Source: an uncultured Collinsella sp.
GTDB taxonomy: Bacteria > Actinomycetota > Coriobacteriia > Coriobacteriales > Coriobacteriaceae
Length of the DNA: 64,000 nucleotides
Reading direction: 5' to 3'
Assembly: GCA_902464965.1 (NCBI GenBank)
Contig: CABQLI010000001.1
Location: 22,418 to 86,417, forward strand
A program made the position numbers and the translations under genes. Each line of letters starts with the position of its first letter. The first letter of the stretch is position 1. Below are positions 1-7,081 of this stretch, in pieces. The notes under the pieces were generated by a model. The model did not search any database. It was given only the letters and a program-made list of their open reading frames with translations, and was not told the origin of the DNA.

Positions 1-34
1 GCGCCCATGCGCGCCACACATCGAAAGGAACATC

Positions 35-676
35 ATGTTCGATCAGTTCTACACCACGCTTGAGTCCCTGGGTATCGTGCCGGTCGTCGTGCTCGACAAG
101 GTCGAGGACGCCGCTCCGCTCGCTCACGCCCTTATGGCAGCCGGCATGAAGTCCGCCGAGGTCACCTTCCGCACCGCCTGCGCCGCCGAGTGCATCGCCG
201 CTATGGCCGCCGCCGAGCCCGAGATGTGCGTTGGCGCCGGCACCGTCCTGACCGTTGAGCAGGTTGAGCAGGCCCGCGCCGCCGGTGCCAAGTTCATCGT
301 CTCCCCGGGTTACAACGAGGACGTCGTGAAGCACTGCATCGATATCGACCTGCCCGTCCTCCCCGGCACCGTGACCCCCTCTGAGGTCACCGCCGCCGAG
401 AACCTCGGTCTTAAGGTCACCAAGTTCTTCCCCGCGGCCCAGTACGGCGGCCTGAACACCATCAAGGCCCTCGCCGCTCCGTTTGTCGGCCATCGCTTTA
501 TGCCCACCGGCGGCGTGAGCACCGCCAACGTCGAGGAGTACCTGAGCTCCAGCGCCATCATCGCCTGCGGTGGCACCTGGATGGTCAAGCCGGCCCTGTT
601 TGCCGACGGCGACTTCTCCAAGGTCGAGCAGATCGCCCGCGAGGCCATGGACGTCGTCAAGAAGGTCCGCGGCTAG
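35..676 (+). CDS. eda: KDPG aldolase (2-dehydro-3-deoxy-phosphogluconate aldolase)
   Basis: A 213-residue class I aldolase that should split 2-keto-3-deoxy-6-phosphogluconate into pyruvate and glyceraldehyde 3-phosphate, the last step of hexuronate breakdown. Seen: a compact TIM-barrel protein of normal family length, with the conserved GAGTVLT stretch (about residue 67), the substrate loop around SPGYNEDV, and the Schiff-base lysine in the KFFPAAQYGG motif (about residue 130), followed by the phosphate-binding PTGGV. An AAAGGAA ribosome site lies just before the ATG. A strong terminator follows. The uronate genes farther right end in KDG, so this enzyme fits as the shared exit step; the KDG kinase is not visible and may lie to the left of the window. 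Family identity is secure; use of KDPG rather than a related keto-acid phosphate is inferred from context. Confidence 0.93.
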   Translation: MFDQFYTTLESLGIVPVVVLDKVEDAAPLAHALMAAGMKSAEVTFRTACAAECIAAMAAAEPEMCVGAGTVLTVEQVEQARAAGAKFIVSPGYNEDVVKHCIDIDLPVLPGTVTPSEVTAAENLGLKVTKFFPAAQYGGLNTIKALAAPFVGHRFMPTGGVSTANVEEYLSSSAIIACGGTWMVKPALFADGDFSKVEQIAREAMDVVKKVRG

Positions 677-694
677 GTTTAGCTCTCTATCGTG

Positions 695-730
695 AAAGGG
701 GGCGTGCCCTAGACCTCGCCCCCTTTCTTT
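695..730 (+). terminator. Intrinsic terminator after eda
   Basis: Arms AAAGGGGGCG (695-704) and CGCCCCCTTT (717-726) form a stable hairpin, followed by CTTTT. It lies 19 bases after the eda stop. Confidence 0.85.
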
Positions 731-731
731 T

Positions 732-832
732 AAAGCGGCTCGGAAGCGCGCCGTTTCCGTCACGAACAAGAACCGAAACCGTCTTGTATGCTGATAGAAC
801 GTGACGGAAGCGACACGCCCCCGAGCCGCTTT
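732..832. repeat. 101-bp interrupted palindrome
   Basis: Outer arms AAAGCGGCTCGG (732-743) and CCGAGCCGCTTT (821-832) match perfectly. Inner arms TTCCGTCACG (755-764) and CGTGACGGAA (800-809) also match perfectly. They are separated on each side by an unpaired 11-base stretch, so the structure is stem, symmetric internal loop, stem. A small ACAAG/CTTGT stem sits at the tip. No coding capacity is evident. The architecture resembles the larger palindromes at 46.9 and 50.0 kb, with different sequence. Confidence 0.7.
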
Positions 833-894
833 TCCTACTCGGTTGGCGATCGCGCCCAACTGAGCCACTTCGACAAAAGTCTAGCTATCAAAAT

Positions 895-965
895 AGCTGC
901 GGCGCCGTCTGGAGGAATGAACCCTTGCTTCCGGTCTTTTCCTCCAAGCGGCGCCGCAGCTTTTT
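895..965. terminator. Long hairpin, probable bidirectional terminator
   Basis: AGCTGCGGCGCC (895-906) pairs with GGCGCCGCAGCT (950-961), with a second stem TGGAGGA/TCCTCCA inside. It is followed by TTTTT on the plus strand and by ATTTTG on the minus strand. It lies between the converging eda and GntR genes. Confidence 0.7.
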
Positions 966-987
966 CGTACCCCGATAGTGCCCCGGC

Positions 988-1054
988 AGTTGCGGTGAGA
1001 TACGGACTGCTTACACCATCAGAGCCGCAAAACAATCCCTATTTCACCGCAACT
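988..1054. repeat. 67-bp palindromic repeat, copy 1
   Basis: Begins AGTTGCGGTGAGATA and ends TATTTCACCGCAACT, which are near-perfect reverse complements. Four further copies of the same length class lie at 8886, 11806, 20220 and 37943. This copy lies just downstream of the 3' end of the GntR gene and has no T-run beyond either arm. Confidence 0.8.
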
Positions 1055-1069
1055 AATGAAGGGGGCGAG

Positions 1070-1759
1070 TTAGATGACCGAGTCTTTGGACAGCTCAAAA
1101 TAGTCGGGATGCAAGGCGATAACCGGGCCCTGCTCCTCGGGCATCAGGTGCAAGTGCGTCTCTGCCAGATAGCTCGCCGCGTCGGTATCGCCCCTCTTAA
1201 TGGCCTCGAGAATCCGGCGATGCTGCCGACGAATCGGCTCCCAATCCAGGTCCTGCGACACCATACGCAACCAGTTATACCGCTCAAAATGCGTATTGAT
1301 GCTCTTCATCCAATCCCACAGCATGTGGCGACCGGCAATCACAAAACACGTCTCATGAAACAGGTTATCCAGGTCGAAAAAGCGACGCGTTTCGCGATGG
1401 TCGAGCGACTCGGACTCGGCAAGAATCTGCTCAAGCCGATGCTTTTGCTCGGGCGTGGCGGCCGAACAGCATTTAATAAGCACGCTTCTCTCGAGCTTCT
1501 CGCGCAAAAAGCAGGCGTTCTCGGCGCGTTCCATGCTGATCTTAGAGACGTAGGTGCCGCTTTTGGGGCGCGTTTCCACCAGCTCCTGCTCACGCAGACG
1601 CACAAAGGATTCGCGAATGGGCGTGCGCCCGATTCCCGTCTCCTTTTCCAGACCAATCGCCGAAAGGCGCGTGCCGGGCTTGAGCTCGGCATAGATGATC
1701 TTGGACCGCAATGCGTTGTACGCCTGGTCTTGCAGGCTCTGATAATGCTGCTGTTCCAT
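1070..1759 (-). CDS. GntR-family transcriptional regulator, FCD (FadR-C-like) domain
   Basis: A 229-residue DNA-binding regulator. The N-terminal winged helix-turn-helix (about residues 8-70) carries typical GntR features: YNALRSKIIYAELKPGTRLS, then GIGRTPIRESFVRLREQEL. The rest is a helical FCD ligand domain, with the metal-binding His pattern suggested by RRFFDLDNLFHE and later HLHLM. I start at the ATG at 1759 because GAGGG lies five bases before it; an in-frame ATG seven codons upstream has no ribosome site. The gene converges on eda and stands alone. FCD regulators of this size often sense sugar acids, so control of eda or a neighbouring uronate gene is plausible, but the effector and targets are not visible. 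Confidence 0.85.
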   Translation of the reverse strand: MEQQHYQSLQDQAYNALRSKIIYAELKPGTRLSAIGLEKETGIGRTPIRESFVRLREQELVETRPKSGTYVSKISMERAENACFLREKLERSVLIKCCSAATPEQKHRLEQILAESESLDHRETRRFFDLDNLFHETCFVIAGRHMLWDWMKSINTHFERYNWLRMVSQDLDWEPIRRQHRRILEAIKRGDTDAASYLAETHLHLMPEEQGPVIALHPDYFELSKDSVI

Positions 1760-1816
1760 AAAGCCCTCGGATGAAGCCACGGTTTGTCAAATATCACCAC
1801 GTAATACTATCGCATC

Positions 1817-1861
1817 GACACGTCCCAACTTCCAACCGGTCTTTTGGGACGTGTCTCTTTT
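1817..1861 (+). terminator. Hairpin with T-tract upstream of the GntR gene
   Basis: GACACGTCCCAA (1817-1828) pairs with TTGGGACGTGTC (1844-1855), followed by TCTTTT. It looks like a plus-strand intrinsic terminator, yet no plus-strand gene ends nearby. It could end antisense transcription from the GntR region or an unseen small RNA. Confidence 0.55.
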
Positions 1862-1901
1862 ACCTGCCCTGTCCTGTCGATCGGCACCCTTGCCACAAAA
1901 G

Positions 1902-2041
1902 GGGCCCATCTACTACGTTACCGCGGATAGCCCCGACCATGCCGAAAACTGCAAAAATAAAACCGCAGGTAGACAGCTTGTTGATTTTCGAAAAAGCCGG
2001 CTATGGTTGACCTCTGCGGCTTAAACGTAGTAGATAGGCCC
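1902..2041. repeat. 140-bp inverted repeat (possible MITE-like element)
   Basis: The ends match in 17 of 18 bases as inverted repeats. The left end contains ATCTACTACGTT, the right end AACGTAGTAGAT, both bordered by GGGCC/GGCCC. Weaker pairing continues inward (CCGACCATGCCG against CGGCTATGGTTG), as if a longer palindrome had decayed. There is no open frame of note inside. The rest of the 1760-2180 gap holds only this and the hairpin at 1817. Confidence 0.65.
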
Positions 2042-2180
2042 TATTCGTGGCACAGCACTACTCCATCCCAAATTGGCACCCCGAGCCCTCGTGAGTTGCC
2101 AACAAGCTGTTCGCCCAGCGCTTTATCCGCGCGGCATTTGGAAAATAGCACCACCGCAAAACCCGCGAGTAGCGCTTACT

Positions 2181-2240
2181 TTGCTATATCTCACTATACT
2201 TTGCTATATCTTGCTATACTTTGCTATATCTTGCTATATC
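2181..2240 (+). repeat. Six helically phased 10-bp repeats before the AAA ATPase gene
   Basis: The run reads as ten-base units TTGCTATATC, TCACTATACT, TTGCTATATC, TTGCTATACT, TTGCTATATC, TTGCTATATC. The unit equals about one helical turn, so every copy faces the same side of the helix. Each unit contains a -10-like TATA(T/C)(T/C). The array ends 19 bases before the ATG at 2260. It may be an autoregulatory or partition-type binding array, or a promoter whose spacing varies with copy number. Confidence 0.8.
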
Positions 2241-2259
2241 TTGAGCAAAGGTGGCTCAC

Positions 2260-3351
2260 ATGCAAACAAACCCTTTTAAGCCCACAGCAGGTAAAACACC
2301 TCCCACGATTATCGGCCGCGAAGATGTGCTCGAAGAATTCAATGAGGGCCTCGTCAACGGGCCTGGTGCCCCGGGGCGCCTAATGCGCATAGCCGGCGTC
2401 CGTGGAACGGGCAAGACGGTCCTCCTTGACGAGTGCTCACGTTTGGCGCAAAGCCGTGGCTGGACGGTCATAAAAGAGGTCGCAACCGAGGGACTTTGCC
2501 AGCGCATTCTCGAACAGCTGCAGCCCAAATTCCAAGCCAAACACGCCAGATTTGAGCCCACCGTAGCTGGCATATCCATCGGCAGCATAGATATTGAGCG
2601 AATCGGCCCATCGCTACGCGACGCCATGAGACAGACAATATCCAAGAATGGAAATGGCCTGCTCATCACTCTCGACGAAGTTCAAGACGCAGAGCTCGAT
2701 GAGGTCCGAACGCTCTCCATTGCGATTCAGCAGGTTATCGGCGAAGACCTTGATATCGCCTTTGTTTTTGCTGGGCTGCCTTCGATGATTGAAAGCATCA
2801 TCAACGGAAAGACACTTACGTTTTTGCGCCGTGCCCTCCCCTTTGATCTGAAGGCTGTGGCAGTAACCGAAGTGTCGTACTCCCTCGAGGAAACCATTGA
2901 AGCGTCTGGCATGGAGTTGCAGCCAGGTATTGCCGGCCAACTTGCCGAGGCAACGCAAGGCTATCCTTTCATGATCCAACTCGTTGGATACTACGCATGG
3001 CAGTTGGCAAGACGCGCACATACAGCGATTATTGGAGAAAAAGAAGCCGAGCGTGGCATTGCAACGGCACGCGAACGCTTCTGCGCCATGGTGATTGAGC
3101 CCGCGCTGCAGCGCATTCCGCCCACGTGCATCGCTTATCTGCTGAGCATGGCGTCTTTGGGGCAGACGAGCTCGACCAGCATGGTTGCCGATGCCCTAAA
3201 CAAAACGCCTCAACAGGTGAGCTCCGTCCGCAGCCGCCTGTTAAGAGAGTCGATTATCGAGGCTCCTTCGTACGGCAAGGTCTCATTTGCCATCCCCTAC
3301 ATGCGCGACTACCTCTGCGAACACAAAGCCGAACTGGAAGTTGAACTGTAG
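2260..3351 (+). CDS. AAA ATPase with ORC/Cdc6-like fold and C-terminal winged helix, function unknown
   Basis: A 363-residue soluble ATPase. Seen: an IIGRED entry motif typical of the AAA_16/ORC group, Walker A GVRGTGKT (about residues 44-51), Walker B LLITLDEVQDA (about residues 130-140), a sensor-1-like FVFAGLPS, then a lid and a C-terminal region (from about residue 280) that looks like a winged helix (TSSTSMVADALNKTPQQVSSVRSRL). I start at ATG 2260, which has AAAGG eight bases before it; a GTG nine bases upstream is possible. The gene is more AT-rich than its neighbours and is bracketed by unusual repeats on both sides, which suggests acquisition as a unit. Such proteins occur widely as orphan ATP-binding proteins; a role in DNA or stress sensing is only a guess. 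Confidence 0.8.
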   Translation: MQTNPFKPTAGKTPPTIIGREDVLEEFNEGLVNGPGAPGRLMRIAGVRGTGKTVLLDECSRLAQSRGWTVIKEVATEGLCQRILEQLQPKFQAKHARFEPTVAGISIGSIDIERIGPSLRDAMRQTISKNGNGLLITLDEVQDAELDEVRTLSIAIQQVIGEDLDIAFVFAGLPSMIESIINGKTLTFLRRALPFDLKAVAVTEVSYSLEETIEASGMELQPGIAGQLAEATQGYPFMIQLVGYYAWQLARRAHTAIIGEKEAERGIATARERFCAMVIEPALQRIPPTCIAYLLSMASLGQTSSTSMVADALNKTPQQVSSVRSRLLRESIIEAPSYGKVSFAIPYMRDYLCEHKAELEVEL

Positions 3352-3370
3352 AAACGGCAACTGCCCTGCA

Positions 3371-3527
3371 AGACGAAAACCGTTTTCATACGGATTTAAA
3401 GCAGACGTAAACGGTTTTCGTCTTGATTTGCGTCCGAAATTAAGACGTAAATTGCGCTTTCGTACGCTTATTACCAGACGCAAATTGTTTTCGTCCGGCT
3501 ATGCGCCCCCAATCCAGACGAAAAAGG
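3371..3527. repeat. Five AGACGNAAA units spaced 32, 40, 33 and 40 bp
   Basis: AGACG starts at 3371, 3403, 3443, 3476 and 3516. Most units continue as AGACG(A/T/C)AAA and then a TTTTCGT half, making imperfect dyads; the first two also pair with each other (AGACGAAAACCG with CGGTTTTCGTCT). The spacing alternates 32/40/33/40, giving a 72-73-bp higher-order period. The array fills the gap between the AAA ATPase stop and the ilvD-family terminator. Confidence 0.7.
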
Positions 3528-3556
3528 CCCCGAGCTCGTGTGAGCTCGGGGTTCTT
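3528..3556. terminator. Bidirectional terminator between the AAA ATPase and the IlvD-family gene
   Basis: CCCCGAGCTC (3528-3537) and GAGCTCGGGG (3542-3551) form a ten-base-pair stem. TTCTTTG follows on the plus strand and CCTTTTTC on the minus strand, so it can serve both converging genes. Confidence 0.85.
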
Positions 3557-3600
3557 TGTGCCGCACATCTATGAGAGGAGAAATTCGATGCGTACGTGCG

Positions 3601-5379
3601 CTACTCCATGTAGCCACCCTGAATGGCGGAAACTGCATGCTCGGTAAAGAACTTGAGCGTGCCGGAGGTATAGCGATTAGCCTTGGGCTTCCAAGCGGCT
3701 CGGCGCTCGGCCAGGACGGCGTCGACCTCGGCCGGCTCCATCTCCTTGCCGGCGATGCCCACGATAGACAGCGAGCGCTCGGGGATGTTGATCTGGATCA
3801 GGTCGCCTTCCTCGATCAGGGCAATCGGGCCGCCCACGGCAGCCTCAGGCGAAACATGACCGATAGCCGGGCCCTTGGAGGCGCCGGAGAAGCGGCCGTC
3901 AGTGACCAGGGCAATGCTTGCGCCCAGCTCGGGGTCGCTGGCGATAGCCTCGGTGGTGTAGAACATCTCGGGCATGCCGGAGCCCTTGGGGCCTTCATAA
4001 CGAATGATGACGGCATCGCCGGGCTTGATCTCGTGCGTCAGGACGGCGTGGATAGCGTCCTCCTCACAATCGAACGGGCGAGCCTTAAGCGTGGCCTGGA
4101 ACATCTCGCGCGGAACAACCGTGTGTTTGACGACGGCACCCTCGGGGGCAAGGTTGCCGTGGAGGATGGCGATAGAGCCGTCGGTACCAAAAGCCTGGTC
4201 AAACGGGCGAATAATGTCTTCGCGCTTGAGGTTCCACTTCTCCAAGTAGCGGCCGCACTTCTCGTAGTAGCCGTTGTTCTTGAGGCCCTCGAGGTTCTCG
4301 CCGAGAGTCTTGCCGGTGACGGTCATAACGTCGAGGTGGAGCATCGACTTGATCTCCTCCATGATGCGCGGCACGCCGCCCGCATAGTAGAAGAACTGCG
4401 CCGGCCACTCGCCTGCGGGGCGAACGTTGAGCAGGTAGTGGGCGCCACGGTGCAGGCGATCGAAATCGTCGGCGGACATCTCGATGCCAAACTCGCGGGC
4501 GATCGCGGGGATGTGCAGCAGCGAATTGGTGGAACCGGAGATGGCGCCGTGGACCATGATGAGGTTCTCGAAGGACTCTTTGGTCACGATGTCACGCGGA
4601 CACAGGTTGTGCTCGGAGAGCCACACGGACTGACGTCCGGCCTCGCGCGCAAACTCACGCAGATCGGAGCTGGTTGCGGGCAGCAGGGCCGTGCCGGGGA
4701 GCATAAGGCCCAGGGCCTCGGCGGTAACCTGCATGGTCGACGCGGTGCCCATAAACGAGCAGGCGCCGCAGCTGGGGCATGCGTTGTGCTTGGCAAACTC
4801 AAGCTCCTCGCGGGAAATCTCGCCGCGCTCGTAGCGGGCAGAAATCGCGCCGAGCTGCTCCAGGGTCAGCAGGTCAGGACCGGCATCCATGACACCGCCG
4901 GTAACGACGATGGAGGGGATGTTGATGCGGCCCATGGCCATGAGGTTCGCAGGCAGGCCCTTATCGCAGCTGGCGACAAAGACGCCGGCGTCGAACGGGG
5001 TGGCCTTGGCATGGATCTCGATCATGTTGGCGATCATGTCGCGGCTGGGCAGCGAGTAGTTGATGCCATCGTGGCCCTGGGCCTCGCCGTCGCAGATATC
5101 GGTGCAGAAGTAACGGGCACCGTGACCGCCAGCCTCGGCAACGCCGGCACGGACCTCCTCGACCAGCTCAAACAGGCCGGCAGAACCCGGGTGCGAGTCG
5201 CCAAACGTCGACTCGATAATGACCTGCGGCTTGTCCAGGTCCTCGATGGACCAGCCAGAGCCCAGGCGCAGCGGGTCCATCTCGGGGCTGATGGTGCGAA
5301 ACTTGCCGGAACGCGGCTGCAGCTTGGCAACCAGGTCGGCTGCCTCCTGCTGAATCTGTACCTTGGTCTTCTCGTCCAT
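3601..5379 (-). CDS. IlvD/Edd-family dehydratase, probably a sugar-acid dehydratase
   Basis: A 592-residue iron-sulfur dehydratase of the family that includes dihydroxy-acid dehydratase, 6-phosphogluconate dehydratase and aldonate dehydratases. Seen: cluster cysteines in ASCDKGLPANLMAM (about residue 133) and in the CPSCGACSFMGTAST motif (about residue 200), plus TDGRFSGASKGPAIGHVSPEA near the C-terminus. The N-terminal third lacks the usual biosynthetic DHAD signature. The ATG at 5379 is chosen because GAGGAGAG precedes it; an in-frame start 12 codons earlier lacks a ribosome site. It follows the GntP permease by 108 bases in the same direction, so the pair likely imports and dehydrates one sugar acid (gluconate or a related aldonate) to KDG. 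A role in branched-chain amino acid synthesis cannot be excluded. Confidence 0.8.
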   Translation of the reverse strand: MDEKTKVQIQQEAADLVAKLQPRSGKFRTISPEMDPLRLGSGWSIEDLDKPQVIIESTFGDSHPGSAGLFELVEEVRAGVAEAGGHGARYFCTDICDGEAQGHDGINYSLPSRDMIANMIEIHAKATPFDAGVFVASCDKGLPANLMAMGRINIPSIVVTGGVMDAGPDLLTLEQLGAISARYERGEISREELEFAKHNACPSCGACSFMGTASTMQVTAEALGLMLPGTALLPATSSDLREFAREAGRQSVWLSEHNLCPRDIVTKESFENLIMVHGAISGSTNSLLHIPAIAREFGIEMSADDFDRLHRGAHYLLNVRPAGEWPAQFFYYAGGVPRIMEEIKSMLHLDVMTVTGKTLGENLEGLKNNGYYEKCGRYLEKWNLKREDIIRPFDQAFGTDGSIAILHGNLAPEGAVVKHTVVPREMFQATLKARPFDCEEDAIHAVLTHEIKPGDAVIIRYEGPKGSGMPEMFYTTEAIASDPELGASIALVTDGRFSGASKGPAIGHVSPEAAVGGPIALIEEGDLIQINIPERSLSIVGIAGKEMEPAEVDAVLAERRAAWKPKANRYTSGTLKFFTEHAVSAIQGGYME

Positions 5380-5487
5380 GATGCTCTCCTCTTTTGATTT
5401 GAACGGTTGTACCAATCGTTGGTTAATGAATCAGGTGTAAATGGGTACCGAGCGATGCACTCGGCGGAAGATGCTTAGCTACGCGAA

Positions 5488-6849
5488 CTAGGCGAAGAAC
5501 GAAATCACCAGGGCGCAGGCAAGACCCGAAAGGCCGATGAGCGTCTCCATAACGGTCCAGGACTTGAGGGTTGTCTTCTCGTCAATCTCCAGGAACGAGG
5601 AGCACATCCAAAAACCGGCATCGTTGACGTGCGAAAGGGCCGTGGCACCGCCGCAGATAGCAAGACAGATAGCGGCACGCATGAGCACCGAGGCTCCGGC
5701 AACCGCGGGCATGGCAGCCATAATGCCCGATGCCATGGTCATAGCGACGATGGAGCTGCCGACAGAGGCGCGCACCATGACGGCAATCAAAAAGGCAACG
5801 ACCACCAAAGGCAGCGGTGAGGCCTCGAGCATAGGGCCGATAACCTGACCCAAGCCGCAGTCCTGCAGCATCCAGCGAATGACGCCGCCGCAAGCGATAA
5901 CCAGCAAGATCATGCCGACGGGCTTAAGAGAGCGGTCGAGCAAGGCCTTGAGCTCAGCGCCGGAGTAGCCGCGGCGCGCGCCCAGCAGATACATCGCGAC
6001 GAGCGTGGCAAGCGTCAAAGCGACGAATGGCTTGCCCAGGAAGGCAAGAATCGAGGCGAGCTCGGCGGGCATGGGGATATAAGAGGACAACGTGCCCAGC
6101 AAAATCAGACAAAGCGGCGTGAGCACGATGGCAAGCACCATGCCAAAGGAGGGAAGCTCCTTTTCGTCGCTCGCACCCTCGGCAGAGGTAAAGTGCTCCG
6201 GAACATCGGTAAAGATGCGACTGCCCACGTTGCGACCCCAGATGACGCCGGCGATCGCCATAGCGATGAAGGCGGTAGGGATACCGACGAGAATCATGGT
6301 GCCCAGGTCGACACCGAGCGCGCCGGCGACCAGAACCGAACCGGCCGATGGCGGCACAAACGCATAGCCAGCGGCAAGTCCTGCGAGCAGCGCGATGCCG
6401 TAGTAGAGCGTCGACTTTTTGGTCTGCGATGCCACGCTAAACGCAAGCGGAATCAAAACGACTACGCCTGCCTCAAAGAACACCGTAGTGCCGATGACCA
6501 GACCGGTAATGCCCAGTGCCCAGCTAGAGTGACCCTGCCCAAAGGTATCGATGAAGGTTTGGGCAATCTTCTTGGCGCCGCCGCTCTCCTCAAGAATCTG
6601 GCCAAACATCGAACCCAGGCCAATGAGCAGGGCGATGTTTTGCAGCGTGGTGCCCACGCCCTTGGTGACAGTGTCCGCCACCAGGTCGAGCGGCATACCG
6701 GCGCCGATGCCGATCGCGAGCGCCGAGACCATCATCGAAAGCACGGGATGCAGCTTGAACTTAATGATGAGCGCAAGCAGCAGCGCAATGCCCACGATGG
6801 CGGCGATGACCAGCCTGGTGGGGTCGGCCATAAACGTTGGGTCTGACAT
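5488..6849 (-). CDS. gntP: GntP-family gluconate:proton symporter
   Basis: A 453-residue integral membrane protein with about 12 hydrophobic helices, typical of the GntP family that imports gluconate and related sugar acids with protons. Seen: KFKLHPVLSMMVSALAIGIGAGMPL near the N-terminus, the ESGGAKKIAQT loop (about residue 88), FFEAGVVVLIPLAFS (about residue 124), and ALSHVNDAGFW near the C-terminus, all family hallmarks. It is transcribed first, ahead of the IlvD/Edd dehydratase. The 230-bp gap to the divergent FadR-type regulator contains repeated TCTGATG sites and a 15-bp palindrome, so that regulator probably controls it. The exact substrate is inferred from the family only. Confidence 0.9.
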   Translation of the reverse strand: MSDPTFMADPTRLVIAAIVGIALLLALIIKFKLHPVLSMMVSALAIGIGAGMPLDLVADTVTKGVGTTLQNIALLIGLGSMFGQILEESGGAKKIAQTFIDTFGQGHSSWALGITGLVIGTTVFFEAGVVVLIPLAFSVASQTKKSTLYYGIALLAGLAAGYAFVPPSAGSVLVAGALGVDLGTMILVGIPTAFIAMAIAGVIWGRNVGSRIFTDVPEHFTSAEGASDEKELPSFGMVLAIVLTPLCLILLGTLSSYIPMPAELASILAFLGKPFVALTLATLVAMYLLGARRGYSGAELKALLDRSLKPVGMILLVIACGGVIRWMLQDCGLGQVIGPMLEASPLPLVVVAFLIAVMVRASVGSSIVAMTMASGIMAAMPAVAGASVLMRAAICLAICGGATALSHVNDAGFWMCSSFLEIDEKTTLKSWTVMETLIGLSGLACALVISFFA

Positions 6850-6862
6850 CTTTCCTCCAATT

Positions 6863-7057
6863 CATCAGACCTTTTGAATTCGGCTTAGACTATAGCGTGT
6901 TTTCAATAGGTCTGATGTTTCAAATTGAAATTTGTTCAAAATACATCTGATGTATTTCATGAACGGTCTGTTTTGACGGTAAACGGCTACTTACAGCTCC
7001 CCACTGTCTAGGCGAACCGCCGCGGCTTCTGTTGAATGAGTTAGAATAGCTCTGATG
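6863..7057. promoter_or_regulatory. gntP/fadR-type divergent control region with TCTGATG operators
   Basis: TCTGATG occurs four times: inverted at 6863-6872 (CATCAGACCT), direct at 6908-6917 (AGGTCTGATG), inside a perfect palindrome at 6941-6955 (ATACATC, t, GATGTAT), and at 7051-7057 just before the regulator. FadR-type regulators bind short palindromes like these. The palindrome at 6941 lies where the pectin promoters carry a LacI operator, next to the 28-bp box at 6960-6986. Confidence 0.65.
6960..6986 (-). promoter_or_regulatory. CCGTT/CCGTTCA box, copy upstream of gntP
   Basis: On the minus strand CCGTT and, 20 bases on, CCGTTCA, with an AAAA core between. Matching boxes with 21-base spacing lie upstream of the GH105, GPH transporter and uxaC genes, and a degenerate copy before the SDR gene. 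Confidence 0.6.
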
Positions 7058-7081
7058 AATTCTTTTGATATGAGGTGAAGC

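Noticed and set aside
2181..2240. CRISPR-like array before the AAA ATPase
   Set aside because: The units are ten bases with no unique spacers and no cas genes nearby. They are tandem repeats, not repeat-spacer units.
3371..3527. CRISPR remnant after the AAA ATPase
   Set aside because: Regular spacing is suggestive, but the repeat is only about 9-20 imperfect bases and the spacing alternates. No cas genes are present.
3601..5379. Firm call as ilvD (dihydroxy-acid dehydratase)
   Set aside because: Position behind gntP and the differing N-terminal region argue for a sugar-acid dehydratase; no other branched-chain amino acid genes are near.
3556..5397. Long open frame (613 codons) on the plus strand opposite the IlvD-family gene
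   Set aside because: It is an antisense shadow created by high GC and codon bias. The product has no family motifs, while the minus strand carries full IlvD/Edd motifs and a ribosome site. Similar shadows opposite the OYE gene (9816-11729), kdpB, the pectin genes (24316-26823) and ppc (50744-52903) were rejected for the same reason.
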